DNA of 64,000 nt from CBDFNC01 sp965249895 (GTDB taxonomy: Bacteria; Pseudomonadota; Gammaproteobacteria; Enterobacterales; CBDFNC01), in NCBI GenBank assembly GCA_965249895.1, contig CBDFNC010000005.1:1922001-1986000 (forward strand). The letters run 5' to 3'. Positions 1 through 9,444 of this stretch are shown here, piece after piece. The notes beneath the pieces are model-generated. The model ran no database searches. It had not been told where the DNA came from and saw only the letters and a program-made list of their open reading frames with translations. The position numbers were made by a program, and so were the translations under genes. Position 1 is the first letter of the stretch; every line of letters begins with the position of its first letter.

Positions 1-35
1 TCAACTCCTATAGGTGTGATCCCGGACAGGATCCA

Positions 36-58
36 AATGGCCCTTAACCAGGGCCATT
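36..58. other. Perfect inverted repeat downstream of dapA
   Basis: Arms AATGGCCCT (36-44) and AGGGCCATT (50-58) with a 5-nt loop form a 9-bp hairpin 20 bases past the dapA stop. There is only a weak T-run, so it is either a poor terminator or an RNA-stabilising hairpin between dapA and whatever follows it on the minus strand. No gene can be supported in bases 1-77. Confidence 0.5.
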
Positions 59-77
59 CCGCACTTATAACTATCGA

Positions 78-953
78 TTAAGACAAGAGTCCCAGCTCAG
101 TCATCACGTGCTTAATCCTGGTTTTGCTGTCTTGCGATAGCGGTAATACGGGTAGCCTGGCTTCCTCCCGCGCTAATCCTAACAAGGAAACCGCATACTT
201 CACGCCAGCCGGGCTCGGCTCAGTAAACAGCGCGTCATGCAGCGATACCATCTGGTCCTGCAACTCTTTCGCCGTACGGTAATCCCCTTGTAAACAGGCT
301 TGCTGCATTTTCGCACACAGGGCCGGGGCTACATTTGCGGTAACCGAAATACAGCCGTGGCCACCCGCGACATTATAAGAAACCGCAGTCATATCGTTGC
401 CGGACAGGTAGCAAAACTCTTTTTCAATTAGTTGCCGCTCCTGCCATGGGCGGGTAAGGTCGCCGGTGGCATCTTTCACCCCGATAACCCTCGGCAAGGC
501 TGCGATCCTGGCCAGGGTTTCCGGCAAAATATCAACCGTTGCACGAGGGGGTATATTGTAAATAATAATAGGCAGTTGGGATTTCTCGTGCAGAGCTTCG
601 AAATGAGCGAATAACCCGTCCTGGCTAGGGCGGTTGTAATACCCGGCAACATGTAAGGTGGCTACCGCACCGGCTTTCTCTGCATGCTGACTAAGCTCTA
701 TGGCTTCAGCCGGGTTATTGGAGCCGGCGCCGGCAATAATAGCAATACGTCCATCGGACTGCTCAACACACACCGCCACCACACGTTTATGCTCAGCATG
801 GCTCAACGTCGGACTTTCTCCCGTAGTACCCACAGCAACGATGGCATCTGTGCCTTGGTCTACATGCCAGTCCACCAACTTACGTAGCGCCGGCTCATCT
901 AGCTGATTGTTAATAAATGGGGTAATGAGTGCAACTATCGACCCTTGAAACAT
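78..953 (-). CDS. dapA: 4-hydroxy-tetrahydrodipicolinate synthase
   Basis: Cytoplasmic enzyme that condenses pyruvate with aspartate semialdehyde, the first committed step of the diaminopimelate/lysine pathway. The 291-aa length is normal for the family. Visible signatures are GTTGESPTL near residue 42, YYNRPSQ near 105, the Tyr of YNIPP (Tyr132), the following Arg137 and the Schiff-base lysine in GVKDATGD (Lys160). A GGAG-type ribosome binding site lies just before the ATG. A terminator-like hairpin sits in its leader (separate entry), so expression may be attenuated. In relatives bamC often follows dapA; here the window ends first. Confidence 0.97.
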   Translation of the reverse strand: MFQGSIVALITPFINNQLDEPALRKLVDWHVDQGTDAIVAVGTTGESPTLSHAEHKRVVAVCVEQSDGRIAIIAGAGSNNPAEAIELSQHAEKAGAVATLHVAGYYNRPSQDGLFAHFEALHEKSQLPIIIYNIPPRATVDILPETLARIAALPRVIGVKDATGDLTRPWQERQLIEKEFCYLSGNDMTAVSYNVAGGHGCISVTANVAPALCAKMQQACLQGDYRTAKELQDQMVSLHDALFTEPSPAGVKYAVSLLGLAREEARLPVLPLSQDSKTRIKHVMTELGLLS

Positions 954-973
954 TATTTTCTCCTTCTTAGACG

Positions 974-1012
974 AAAAAAAACCCTGAATGCGCTATCCGC
1001 AATCAGGGTTTT
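974..1012 (-). terminator. Terminator-like hairpin in the dapA leader
   Basis: On the minus strand, GAAAACCCTGA and TCAGGGTTTT form a stem followed by an uninterrupted T-run, and the dapA ribosome binding site and start follow about 20 bases later. It could be the terminator of an upstream transcript or an attenuator for dapA. No gene on the minus strand is seen directly upstream (rsmC runs the other way), which favours a leader function. I found no convincing leader peptide. Confidence 0.6.
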
Positions 1013-1239
1013 CAAATTCTTTTTTGCCTACCTGTTATGCGCTCACAGCTTCCTCTCCCCACAAGGATAGATTCTGTTTTCGTTTTAAGCCATATAGGTG
1101 AGTAAGCATTAGGTTATCTGTTTTTTTAATCCATCTATCCTTTTCTATGCCGGCATAAATGTCAAGATTTGTTTGTATGTGGCTCCCTAAGCTATAATTC
1201 GAGCCCTCTCTCCTTTGGTAACCGGTATTTAATTTTTCA

Positions 1240-2283
1240 ATGTCAGCAATCAGTGTGTCACCTTCACCTTCCAGCCAATTAGTCGCAAGAAACCTTGAGC
1301 TTTTTAATGGTAAAAAACTTCTGGTGGCGGGCGCCATGGAAGATCACTTTATTAACGAGTTGGCAGACCATTGTGCTGCGCTACACGCTTTCACTACAGA
1401 TTTTCGGCTGTTCAGTGCGTTAGAAGCTAGCTCTAAATATCAAATTGACTTTGCCGCCCACTTTGCCAGCGAAGAAAAGTTTGAGACCTTGCTTGTTTAT
1501 TTGCCTAAAGCAAAGATAGAAGCTCAGTATTTACTTGCCAACCTTCTCCCATTACTGGAACAGGACGCCGCTATTTACCTGGTGGGAGATAATCGTGGCG
1601 GTATCAAAAGTGCGCCCAAGACCCTGGCTAATTTCGGCTCTAATATGGTGAAACTGGACTCGGCCAGACGCTGTAGCATTATGTCTATGCAGCCCAACCC
1701 GAACATTACTGAATTCAATATAAACGAATGGCTCAACAGGTTTGAAATTCAGATTAATGAACATTCATTGACAGTTTGTTCTTTACCAGGTGTATTTAGT
1801 TTTGGCGAACTGGACAAAGGTACCGAGTTACTGCTAGCTAACCTTAAGCTGCCGTTAAGAAACAACTTGCTGGATTTTGGTTGTGGTGCCGGAGTTATCG
1901 CTGCCTATTTGCTGTCTCAATCCCCAGATCTCAGCGCTGATTTAGTAGACATCAATGCCCTTGCGCTGGAATCCGCCAGGCTCACTCTCGAGGCAAACAG
2001 TTTAACGGCCAAGGTATATCCATCGGATGTATATTCCAATGTTGAAGGCCGGTTTAAAATCATCATTTCCAATCCACCGTTTCACGCCGGGCTAAACACC
2101 CATTACGGCGCCACTGAAGATTTTATTAAACAAGCCAGAGGTCACCTGAAGATAAAGGGGCGTTTGATCATAGTCGCGAATAAATTTTTACGCTATGAAC
2201 CCATTATTAAACAAACATTTAACCACTGTGAAACACTTAAAGAGGACAACAAGTTCAAACTATTGAGTAACTACGCAAAATAA
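1240..2283 (+). CDS. rsmC: 16S rRNA (guanine1207-N2)-methyltransferase
   Basis: SAM-dependent methyltransferase that modifies G1207 of 16S rRNA in the small subunit. It has the two-domain layout of RsmC: a degenerate N-terminal methyltransferase-like half, then the catalytic half with the SAM-binding LLDFGCGAGVIA near residue 212 and the catalytic NPPF motif at 278-281. Length 347 aa fits the family. It is divergent from dapA. The ribosome binding site before the ATG is weak, and I see no better start. Confidence 0.93.
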   Translation: MSAISVSPSPSSQLVARNLELFNGKKLLVAGAMEDHFINELADHCAALHAFTTDFRLFSALEASSKYQIDFAAHFASEEKFETLLVYLPKAKIEAQYLLANLLPLLEQDAAIYLVGDNRGGIKSAPKTLANFGSNMVKLDSARRCSIMSMQPNPNITEFNINEWLNRFEIQINEHSLTVCSLPGVFSFGELDKGTELLLANLKLPLRNNLLDFGCGAGVIAAYLLSQSPDLSADLVDINALALESARLTLEANSLTAKVYPSDVYSNVEGRFKIIISNPPFHAGLNTHYGATEDFIKQARGHLKIKGRLIIVANKFLRYEPIIKQTFNHCETLKEDNKFKLLSNYAK

Positions 2284-2393
2284 TAAATCTATCAGCTTTT
2301 CATATAACCGTAACTTTGGTAGGCTAAAAAATTACGCCTTTAGGGGTAAGAACATTACCCCGTTTCAAAACCTATCAAACACTCGGAGAATAT

Positions 2394-3614
2394 ATGGCCG
2401 GCATTCTTGCTATGGTGCTCGCTGGCGGAGAAGGTTCACGCCTTTACCCCCTCACAGAAACCCGTACTAAACCAGCTGTTCCATTTGGTGGTAGTTACCG
2501 ACTCATAGACTTTGCCCTAAATAACTTTGTTAATGCTGACATCCTGAAAATATATGTGTTGACTCAATTTAAGTCTCAGTCTCTGAATATCCACCTAAGG
2601 CAAGCCTGGCACCTGTCCGGCATCACTGACAGGTTCATCGATGCGGTACCAGCCCAACAACGAGTGGGCAAACGATGGTATGACGGGACAGCAGACGCTA
2701 TTTACCAAAATGCACGTTTTATCGAGCTAAATGAACCCGAGCATGTGTGCATCTTCGGCAGTGACCATATTTACAAAATGGATATCCGCCAGATGGTAGA
2801 CTTTCATAAAACCAATGAAGCGCTCCTCACTGTGGCCGCCATTAAAGTACCCGTCGATCAGGCGTATCACTTTGGTATTATTGAAGTGGATGAAAAGGGG
2901 CGCATGATAGGTTTTGCGGAGAAACCGACCGAGAACGTGAAAACCATACCGGGCGATCCCGATCATGTACTGGCCTCTATGGGGAACTATATATTCGAAA
3001 CGGACACCTTGCTGGATGAACTGAAGCGCGATGCGGAAATTGACAGTTCCAGCCACGATTTCGGTAAGAATATCATCCCTCACCTGTTCCCACAGGGTAA
3101 GGTTTATGTATATAACTTTAACGATAACAAAATACCGGGTGAGCCAAACCATTGTTACTGGCGTGATGTAGGAACATTAGACTCCTATTGGGAAGCCCAT
3201 ATGGATCTACTGGACGATGAACCACCATTCTCCCTGTACAACAGAAAATGGCCACTGCATACCTACTACCCTCCCTTACCACCAGCCACTTTTAAGGATG
3301 TGGAAGAGCATAAAAGCCATGTCAGCCAGTCTTTAATGTCAGCGGGTTGTTATGTTCTCGGGGCCAGTATTCACCGTAGTGTGTTGGGCTTCCGGTGCCA
3401 TATCAGACCCGGAACTCAAATATCTGAAAGCGTATTGATTGGCCCAGTTAAAATTGGCGAAGGCTGCCAGATCCGCAGAGCGATCATCGACAAAAATGTA
3501 GAAATCGCACCAGGCACTGTCATAGGTGAAAATCTGGAAGAGGATAAAAAGCGTTTTACCGTTTCCGAGTCAGGCGTAGTCGTTATCCCGAAAAATGCCA
3601 AAGTAGGCTTCTAA
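2394..3614 (+). CDS. glgC: Glucose-1-phosphate adenylyltransferase, copy 1
   Basis: Makes ADP-glucose from ATP and glucose-1-phosphate, the regulated step of bacterial glycogen synthesis. The N-terminal nucleotidyltransferase signature LAGGEGSRLYPLT begins near residue 9, followed by KPAVPFGG; the substrate region with FAEKP is near 180, and a C-terminal left-handed beta-helix region follows (residues ~310-406). Start supported by a GGAG ribosome binding site (actcggagaatat). A second, same-length paralogue follows directly and then glgA, so these form a glycogen locus lacking glgB, glgP and glgX in this window. Confidence 0.96.
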   Translation: MAGILAMVLAGGEGSRLYPLTETRTKPAVPFGGSYRLIDFALNNFVNADILKIYVLTQFKSQSLNIHLRQAWHLSGITDRFIDAVPAQQRVGKRWYDGTADAIYQNARFIELNEPEHVCIFGSDHIYKMDIRQMVDFHKTNEALLTVAAIKVPVDQAYHFGIIEVDEKGRMIGFAEKPTENVKTIPGDPDHVLASMGNYIFETDTLLDELKRDAEIDSSSHDFGKNIIPHLFPQGKVYVYNFNDNKIPGEPNHCYWRDVGTLDSYWEAHMDLLDDEPPFSLYNRKWPLHTYYPPLPPATFKDVEEHKSHVSQSLMSAGCYVLGASIHRSVLGFRCHIRPGTQISESVLIGPVKIGEGCQIRRAIIDKNVEIAPGTVIGENLEEDKKRFTVSESGVVVIPKNAKVGF

Positions 3615-3623
3615 CCCTGCGCC

Positions 3624-3641
3624 CATCTCAGGGATGAGATG
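3624..3641. repeat. Partial copy of the dispersed palindromic repeat
   Basis: CATCTCAGGGATGAGATG is a perfect palindromic core that, with flanking bases (CC before and TTA after), matches in reverse orientation the core hairpin of the repeat family at 15157, 27122, 53436, 59287 and 61254. It lies 10 bases past the stop of the first glgC. The rest of the 256-bp gap to the second glgC holds no visible gene. Confidence 0.65.
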
Positions 3642-3870
3642 TTAGCTGTTGGGGTGTTTGTTCGGTTTATTTCGATAATCTAATTTCGTCTATGCCCCCC
3701 ACTTCTACAGCAAGTTGCTGTAACTTTATGCTTACAGTAGAGCTAAGTAAACTAAGTATAACTAACCGCTTTACTGATAGAGTAACCATTAGAAATAGCT
3801 GGGCCAAATCTAACCAGGCGTCTATCTACGTCTGCTTTTCTCTTCCATGATTGAATGTAAGGATATTTGA

Positions 3871-5091
3871 ATGGCACGAATTCTGTCTATGGTGTTAGCC
3901 GGCGGAGAAGGCTCCCGGCTTTACCCTCTGACGCAGACACGCTCAAAACCATCCGTTCCCTTTGGCGGCAGCTACCGCCTGATCGACTTTGCTCTCAACA
4001 ACTTTGTTAACGCTGACTTGCTGCGTATTTATGTCCTCACCCAGTTTAAGTCTCAATCCCTTAATATTCATCTAAGAAAAGCCTGGCACGTCACGGGGAT
4101 CACCGGCAGCTTTATCGATGCCATACCCGCCCAAATGCGCATGGGCAAACGTTGGTACGATGGCACAGCCGACGCCATTTATCAGAATTCTCGTTTTATC
4201 GAAATCGATGAGCCAGACCATGTATGCATCTTTGGTAGCGACCATATCTATAAAATGGATATCCGCCAAATGGTGGATTACCATATGGAAAAAAATGCGG
4301 CGTTAACCGTAGCGGCTATTAAAGTACCTGTTAATGAAGCTCACCACTTCGGCATCATAGAGATAGACAACCAGGGTAAAATGATTGGATTCGAGGAAAA
4401 GCCTCAATCGAACCCAAAAACCATTCCCGGCGACCCGGAACACGTGCTCGCTTCCATGGGTAATTACGTGTTTGAAACCGATACCCTGATGGAGGAATTA
4501 AAACGGGACGCACAAGACGATAGATCCAGCCACGACTTCGGTGAAGATATTATTCCTCAGTTGTATCCCCAGGGAAAAGTATACGTTTATAACTTTAACG
4601 ACAACAGTATCGCCGGTGAACCGGAAACCTGCTATTGGCGGGATGTGGGGACAATAGGCGCCTACTGGCAGGCCCATATGGACTTGCTGGATGATGAGCC
4701 TGAATTTTCCCTGTACAACCGCAAATGGCCCTTGCATACCCATTACCCCCCATTACCACCGGCAACCTTCAAGGATTTTGACAACCACAAGACCAGAGTT
4801 AGTCAGTCCTTGCTGTCGGCAGGTTGTTATATATTGGGTACTAAAATCGACAAAAGTGTACTGGGTTTCCGCTGTCATATTCGCTCCGGATCCCGTATAT
4901 CCGAGAGCATTCTGTTGGGAAATACCAAGATTGGTGAGAATTGTGTGATCCGGCGGACCGTCATAGACAAAGATGTAGAAATCGCCCCCGGCGCCGTCAT
5001 TGGTGAAGATCTTGAATTGGACCGCAAGCGTTTTACGGTTTCTGACGAAGGGATAGTAGTGATCCCCAAAGGGGCAAAGATTGGATTCTAA
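3871..5091 (+). CDS. glgC: Glucose-1-phosphate adenylyltransferase, copy 2
   Basis: Second ADP-glucose pyrophosphorylase, also 406 aa and aligning to copy 1 without gaps over its whole length; by eye roughly three quarters of residues are identical. All nucleotidyltransferase motifs are retained (LAGGEGSRLYPLT, KPSVPFGG, FEEKP), so both copies look functional. Differences are scattered, as in an old duplication or paralogous import rather than a recent tandem copy. The two subunits could form homotetramers or a mixed enzyme with different allosteric responses; that is inference. Confidence 0.95.
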   Translation: MARILSMVLAGGEGSRLYPLTQTRSKPSVPFGGSYRLIDFALNNFVNADLLRIYVLTQFKSQSLNIHLRKAWHVTGITGSFIDAIPAQMRMGKRWYDGTADAIYQNSRFIEIDEPDHVCIFGSDHIYKMDIRQMVDYHMEKNAALTVAAIKVPVNEAHHFGIIEIDNQGKMIGFEEKPQSNPKTIPGDPEHVLASMGNYVFETDTLMEELKRDAQDDRSSHDFGEDIIPQLYPQGKVYVYNFNDNSIAGEPETCYWRDVGTIGAYWQAHMDLLDDEPEFSLYNRKWPLHTHYPPLPPATFKDFDNHKTRVSQSLLSAGCYILGTKIDKSVLGFRCHIRSGSRISESILLGNTKIGENCVIRRTVIDKDVEIAPGAVIGEDLELDRKRFTVSDEGIVVIPKGAKIGF

Positions 5092-5254
5092 TTCTAACGT
5101 CACAGAAAATCGAAGAATAACACTTTCGATAAACTGAAAAATGAGCAGAATAGCAAGCTGAGACCAAATAGTTTTTCAGTTATGTCAAAATACAACAATT
5201 TTAACGTTAATGCTGCTCACAGACCTGCAGCGAGCCCTGATTAAGGAGCCTAAG

Positions 5255-6724
5255 TTGTCTGATAGAAAATTAAACATTCTTTTTGTGGCATCGGAAGTAG
5301 AAGACTTTGTGAAAACCGGCGGTTTGGCAGATGTAGCCAAAGCTCTGCCCTTGGCGCTAAAAGAACAGGGCCATGATGTTCGAATCATCATGCCTTTGTA
5401 TAGAACCGTTAAGGGTGTAGAAAATGCGGAGTTTGTTTCCAATCAAACCCTGAGACCAGACAGCGGGTTACCAGACGTTCCCTATCAGATAAAAAAGCTG
5501 CAGCTAAAAGAAGTGCCCGTATATGGCATCCATAACGCTCATTACTTCGATCGCGCCGGGCTCTATGGTGAAGAAAATCATGCCTATGGTGATAATGGAG
5601 AACGCTTTGCTTTCTTTTCCCTGGCGGTATTGCAAAGCTGTGACAGCCTGGACTTTACTCCGGATATTATTCACTGCAACGACTGGCACACGGCTCTAAT
5701 TCCATTCTTGCTAAAAACCCGCTATGCCCATACATATCGATTCCAGAATACCAGAACCGTATTAACCTGCCATAACGCGGCATATCAGGGAATTTATGAC
5801 AAATCCCAACTTAACCTTATTCCCGAAGTTGCCAGTTGCCTCGACCACAGAGTACTGGAAAACTATTCCTATATAAATTACCTCAAAGCTGGCGTGTTAT
5901 ATGCCGACAAAGTAAACACTGTGAGTCCCAACTATGCCAGCGAGCTGCTGACCCCATTAGGCTCACACGGTATGTCTCATTGTTTTGTGGACCGCATGGC
6001 GGATTTCGAAGGCATTATCAATGGCTGCGACTATAACGACTGGGATCCGGCGAAAGACGAATTTATCCCTGCCAACTACAACGATCAGGATATCGCCGGC
6101 AAATCCACCTGCAAACAGGAGTTGCAGCGTGAAGTTGGCTTAGGCACAGAGAATAAAGCCCTGTTTGGCATGGTCTGCCGCCTGACGGAGCAAAAAGGCT
6201 TTAATATCCTGCTGCCTGCCCTCACCCAGTTTTTAAAACATGATGTACAGCTGGTCATAGTGGGCACAGGTGATCCGGCCATTACCGGCCAGTTGTGTTC
6301 TCTTGCCCACCATTACCCGGATAAATTTAAGTTTATCAACACCTACAGCAATAAGCTTTCCCATATGGTAGAAGCTGGGGCCGACTTTTTCTTAATGCCA
6401 TCACTGTTTGAACCTTGTGGCTTAAATCAGATGTATAGCCTGGCTTATGGCACCTTGCCGATAGTCAGAGGGGTCGGTGGATTAAAAGATACCGTCAATG
6501 ATTACGATCAGGATCCGGACAATGCCAACGGCTTTATATTCTATGAGCCGGAAGATCTCGACCTGCTTAACATCTTACGACGCACTTTACTGCTCTATCT
6601 AGAGCACCCGGAAGAATTGGACAGGCTTAAACTACAGGCAATGAAGACTCACTTTAGCTGGAATGAATCTGTACTTCAGTATGAAAAACTCTACTTTAAC
6701 GCGTTAAATAAGCACAGCTGGTAA
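5255..6724 (+). CDS. glgA: Glycogen synthase (ADP-glucose type)
   Basis: GT5 glycosyltransferase that adds glucose from ADP-glucose to the glycogen chain. The N-terminal KTGGLADV substrate motif, the HCNDWHT region and the C-terminal EPCGLNQMYSLAYGTLPIVR motif are present. I prefer the TTG start at 5255 because a strong AAGGAG site lies at 5242-5247 and LNILFVASE then begins at the position usual for GlgA; an upstream ATG at 5210 would add a 15-residue extension with no clear ribosome binding site. Same strand as the two glgC genes, 163 bp after the second. Confidence 0.95.
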   Translation: MSDRKLNILFVASEVEDFVKTGGLADVAKALPLALKEQGHDVRIIMPLYRTVKGVENAEFVSNQTLRPDSGLPDVPYQIKKLQLKEVPVYGIHNAHYFDRAGLYGEENHAYGDNGERFAFFSLAVLQSCDSLDFTPDIIHCNDWHTALIPFLLKTRYAHTYRFQNTRTVLTCHNAAYQGIYDKSQLNLIPEVASCLDHRVLENYSYINYLKAGVLYADKVNTVSPNYASELLTPLGSHGMSHCFVDRMADFEGIINGCDYNDWDPAKDEFIPANYNDQDIAGKSTCKQELQREVGLGTENKALFGMVCRLTEQKGFNILLPALTQFLKHDVQLVIVGTGDPAITGQLCSLAHHYPDKFKFINTYSNKLSHMVEAGADFFLMPSLFEPCGLNQMYSLAYGTLPIVRGVGGLKDTVNDYDQDPDNANGFIFYEPEDLDLLNILRRTLLLYLEHPEELDRLKLQAMKTHFSWNESVLQYEKLYFNALNKHSW

Positions 6725-6939
6725 TACCTATGCCCCGTCAACGATTGGCGGGGCTGCGCCACCGACATCGGCTTTCCCCGTTACTCCGCTATTTTTTCTA
6801 TACTTAAACCGAACTTCAACTATTCTTTGTAACTCACTGTGGTTACCTCAGTCATTGTCACTTGACTGGCGATCTAGCGGCTTTTGACTGGCAAACTTGA
6901 ATCTTTCACTAAAGCAAAAACACGAGCGGGAGAAAAAAT

Positions 6940-7224
6940 ATGGCACTGGGAATGGATGTTCATAATTTCACAGAGAAGTTCGTCAACACTCGATTTATCG
7001 AACTGGATCTGTTCCGTCGTTTTGACAAGGAATTTATCGAAGACCTGACCTGTATTGTTCTCAACAAATTACCTTGCCATTATATTCGCTACGACGTAGA
7101 TATGTACTCTTACCTCTCCGACGAAGACAGAACTCTGTTGGTCGCAGACGTAGAAAAAACGGTGGATGACAGCATACAATTTCTGTTTGATGAAAAACAA
7201 ATAAAAATAGACAGAAGTGAATAG
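6940..7224 (+). CDS. ComFB-like small protein
   Basis: A 94-aa acidic protein. The stretch EDLTCIVLNKLPCHYIRYDVDMY resembles the core of the late-competence ComFB family (conserved LN-LPP-Y pattern), small cytoplasmic proteins, some of which bind cyclic-di-GMP in cyanobacteria. Here the second Pro of LPP is replaced by Cys. Start supported by a GGGAG site at 6929-6933. It stands alone between glgA and the convergent cysG; its function here is unknown. Confidence 0.6.
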   Translation: MALGMDVHNFTEKFVNTRFIELDLFRRFDKEFIEDLTCIVLNKLPCHYIRYDVDMYSYLSDEDRTLLVADVEKTVDDSIQFLFDEKQIKIDRSE

Positions 7225-7230
7225 CTCTGG

Positions 7231-8613
7231 CTACTGAAACCAGTTTAGCTCTTGCCGTAAGTTGACAACCCGCCCCATGATCAACAGACATGGGGATATG
7301 GGTTTATCCTTTTCGGCAGTATCAACCAGGTTGGCCAAATCCGTCACCATAACTCGTTGATCCTTCCTGGTTCCATTCTCCACCAAAGCCAAAGGCATAT
7401 CTTCACTTATTCCGTGCTCCAGCAACTTCTGCTGGATTATGGGTAATCCCTTTAACCCCATGTAAAACACCACTGTTTGTCCTTCTTTGGCAATAGCCTG
7501 CCAATTTGCTTTTAACTCGCCGTCTTTCGTATGGGCGGTGACAAACAGGCATGACTGTGCATAATCCCTGTGAGTTAATGGGATCCCCGCATAGGCGCTG
7601 CAGCCTAGGGCTGCTGTAATCGCTGGGATCACTATAAAGGGAATATTTTTTTCGGCTAATTCTTGCAGCTCTTCGCCACCGCGACCAAAGATAAAGGGAT
7701 CACCGCCTTTTAATCGGCATACTTTTTTGCCTTGGTTGGCCAAGTCAATCAGCAGCTGGTTAATTTCATTTTGTGGCACGCTGTGGTGCTCTCTGGCTTT
7801 CCCCACATAGACGCGTTTCGCATCCGGTCTGACCAGGGCCATTATCTCATCGGAAACCAGTCTGTCATAAACCACAACGTCCGCACTTTGCATCTGCCTT
7901 ACGGCCGCTAAAGTGAGCAAATCCGGATTACCACAACCAGCACCAACCAGGGCTACTTCACCTTTTTTATTGTCATCTGACTGAGCGCCACTCAACTGTT
8001 CAAGGAAGCGTTGCTCAACTTTTTCCTTTGAGTTTCCACTGACGGACTCAACCAAGATACCATCGAAAAAATCCTGCCAAAAGCGGTACCGCTTATCAAC
8101 ATCGGCCAGACTATCTTTTACCTTTTTTCTCTGTTTTCCGGCAAACGCCACTAATTTACCCAACCCGTGAGGCAATAGCTTTTCCAGCTTCTGTCTGATT
8201 AAGCGGATCAATACCGGGGAAGCGCCACCACTGGTAATGGCAATTTGCAATGGGTCTCGGTCAACCAAGGTGGGAGTGATAAAGCTACTTAAATCGCCGT
8301 TGTCGGCCACGTTAACCAGGATATTTAGTTCCCTGGCATGGGTATAAACCTGGTGATTAATATCGGCGTCATCGGTTGTCGCTAAAACCAGAATTTTACC
8401 TGAAATAAATTTTTTTTCGTAATAACTACGATGCCAGGTAAGTTTACCCTGTTCGGCTAGTTGCGTTAACTCCGGTGTTAACTCAGGGGAAACAATTTCC
8501 ACCCTGGCATTGCATTTGAGTAACAGTCTTACCTTACGGGTAGCAATTTTTCCGCCACCCACCACCAGCACGGGAGAGTGTTCAATATTGATAAACGCCG
8601 GGTAATATTTCAT
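7231..8613 (-). CDS. cysG: Siroheme synthase (trifunctional)
   Basis: Fusion enzyme converting uroporphyrinogen III to siroheme, the cofactor of sulfite and nitrite reductases. The N-terminal precorrin-2 dehydrogenase/ferrochelatase part has the NAD-binding GGGKIATRKV near residue 20; the C-terminal SUMT methyltransferase part starts near residue 215 with VGAGCGNPDLLTL and includes GGDPFIFGRGGEE. Length 460 aa is standard. It converges on the ComFB-like gene with only a 6-bp gap. Confidence 0.96.
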   Translation of the reverse strand: MKYYPAFINIEHSPVLVVGGGKIATRKVRLLLKCNARVEIVSPELTPELTQLAEQGKLTWHRSYYEKKFISGKILVLATTDDADINHQVYTHARELNILVNVADNGDLSSFITPTLVDRDPLQIAITSGGASPVLIRLIRQKLEKLLPHGLGKLVAFAGKQRKKVKDSLADVDKRYRFWQDFFDGILVESVSGNSKEKVEQRFLEQLSGAQSDDNKKGEVALVGAGCGNPDLLTLAAVRQMQSADVVVYDRLVSDEIMALVRPDAKRVYVGKAREHHSVPQNEINQLLIDLANQGKKVCRLKGGDPFIFGRGGEELQELAEKNIPFIVIPAITAALGCSAYAGIPLTHRDYAQSCLFVTAHTKDGELKANWQAIAKEGQTVVFYMGLKGLPIIQQKLLEHGISEDMPLALVENGTRKDQRVMVTDLANLVDTAEKDKPISPCLLIMGRVVNLRQELNWFQ

Positions 8614-8702
8614 GGAATTGCGTCGGCTGGAAAATAATTCTTTATCCTAGCCCGATTCTGTTAACTAATCACTTGATTTTATAAATAATTCAGTTATTTC
8701 TA

Positions 8703-8912
8703 TTAGAGAGGATGCATAACAAACATAAGCATAGTGCCCAATACGGCAAAGCCTGGTAACACGAGTAGAAAAGGTCTCAGTTTTGGAAAGAGTAACATAA
8801 AGGCCGTACCGACAAAGCAAGCTGCGATTAAGCCGGATAAACCTGGCTTTAAGGTAAAAATGACAAATGAAAGGACAAACAGAGCTGCTAGCACTTGCAA
8901 TACCTTGATCAT
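8703..8912 (-). CDS. Small membrane protein
   Basis: A 69-aa protein made almost entirely of two or three hydrophobic segments (residues ~1-20, 25-43 and 47-66) separated by short charged turns. The start at 8912 is chosen because it has a near-perfect AAAGGAGG site seven bases upstream. It stands alone between cysG and an oppositely oriented monooxygenase-like gene. No family recognised. Confidence 0.6.
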   Translation of the reverse strand: MIKVLQVLAALFVLSFVIFTLKPGLSGLIAACFVGTAFMLLFPKLRPFLLVLPGFAVLGTMLMFVMHPL

Positions 8913-9017
8913 AATTGCCTCCTTTGAGCACCTATACTTAATGACAGAAGCAATATAACACAAACAACGCTAATGATAACCATTATTATTTAACCAACCG
9001 AGAGAATAAGAGTATTT

Positions 9018-9344
9018 ATGTTTACCGTGATATACCGCTGGAAGTTAAAACAAGACCATGAACAGGCATTTAAAGAAGGCTGGAGTGAAATCATCCATAG
9101 AAACATCGAAAAATATGGCGCCTTAGGCTCACGCCTGCATAAAGGAGAAGATGGTCTTTGGGTATCTTATAGCCAATGGACCAGCCACGCCCACTGGTTA
9201 GCCGCCAGGAATCTGGACGATGCCCATGAAAAGGCCCGCAAGAAAATGGTTCACGCTATTTTGAAACAATATGACCCCATTATCCTTACACCTGTACTGG
9301 ACCACTTGATCGCAACAGACACCCATCCTGCTTGCTTTATTTAG
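9018..9344 (+). CDS. Antibiotic biosynthesis monooxygenase-like (ABM fold) protein
   Basis: A 108-aa single-domain protein beginning FTVIYRWKLKQDHEQAFKEGW, the pattern of the dimeric alpha+beta-barrel ABM superfamily, followed by LGSRLHKGEDG and a WTSHAHW segment. Members include small quinol or aromatic oxygenases and proteins of unknown role; nothing here tells the substrate. Downstream is a region of decayed genes. Confidence 0.6.
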   Translation: MFTVIYRWKLKQDHEQAFKEGWSEIIHRNIEKYGALGSRLHKGEDGLWVSYSQWTSHAHWLAARNLDDAHEKARKKMVHAILKQYDPIILTPVLDHLIATDTHPACFI

Positions 9345-9444
9345 GGTTCGGCATCAACACCCGCACCGTTCGAATACCAGCTGGCAGGTCCACACTCGAT
9401 ACGAAAAGACCTCCGGCTGCGCCCACTGCCTATCGTACTGATAT

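Noticed and set aside
1035..1337. 100-residue minus-strand gene upstream of dapA
   Set aside because: It overlaps the start of rsmC antisense, has no ribosome binding site and resembles nothing.
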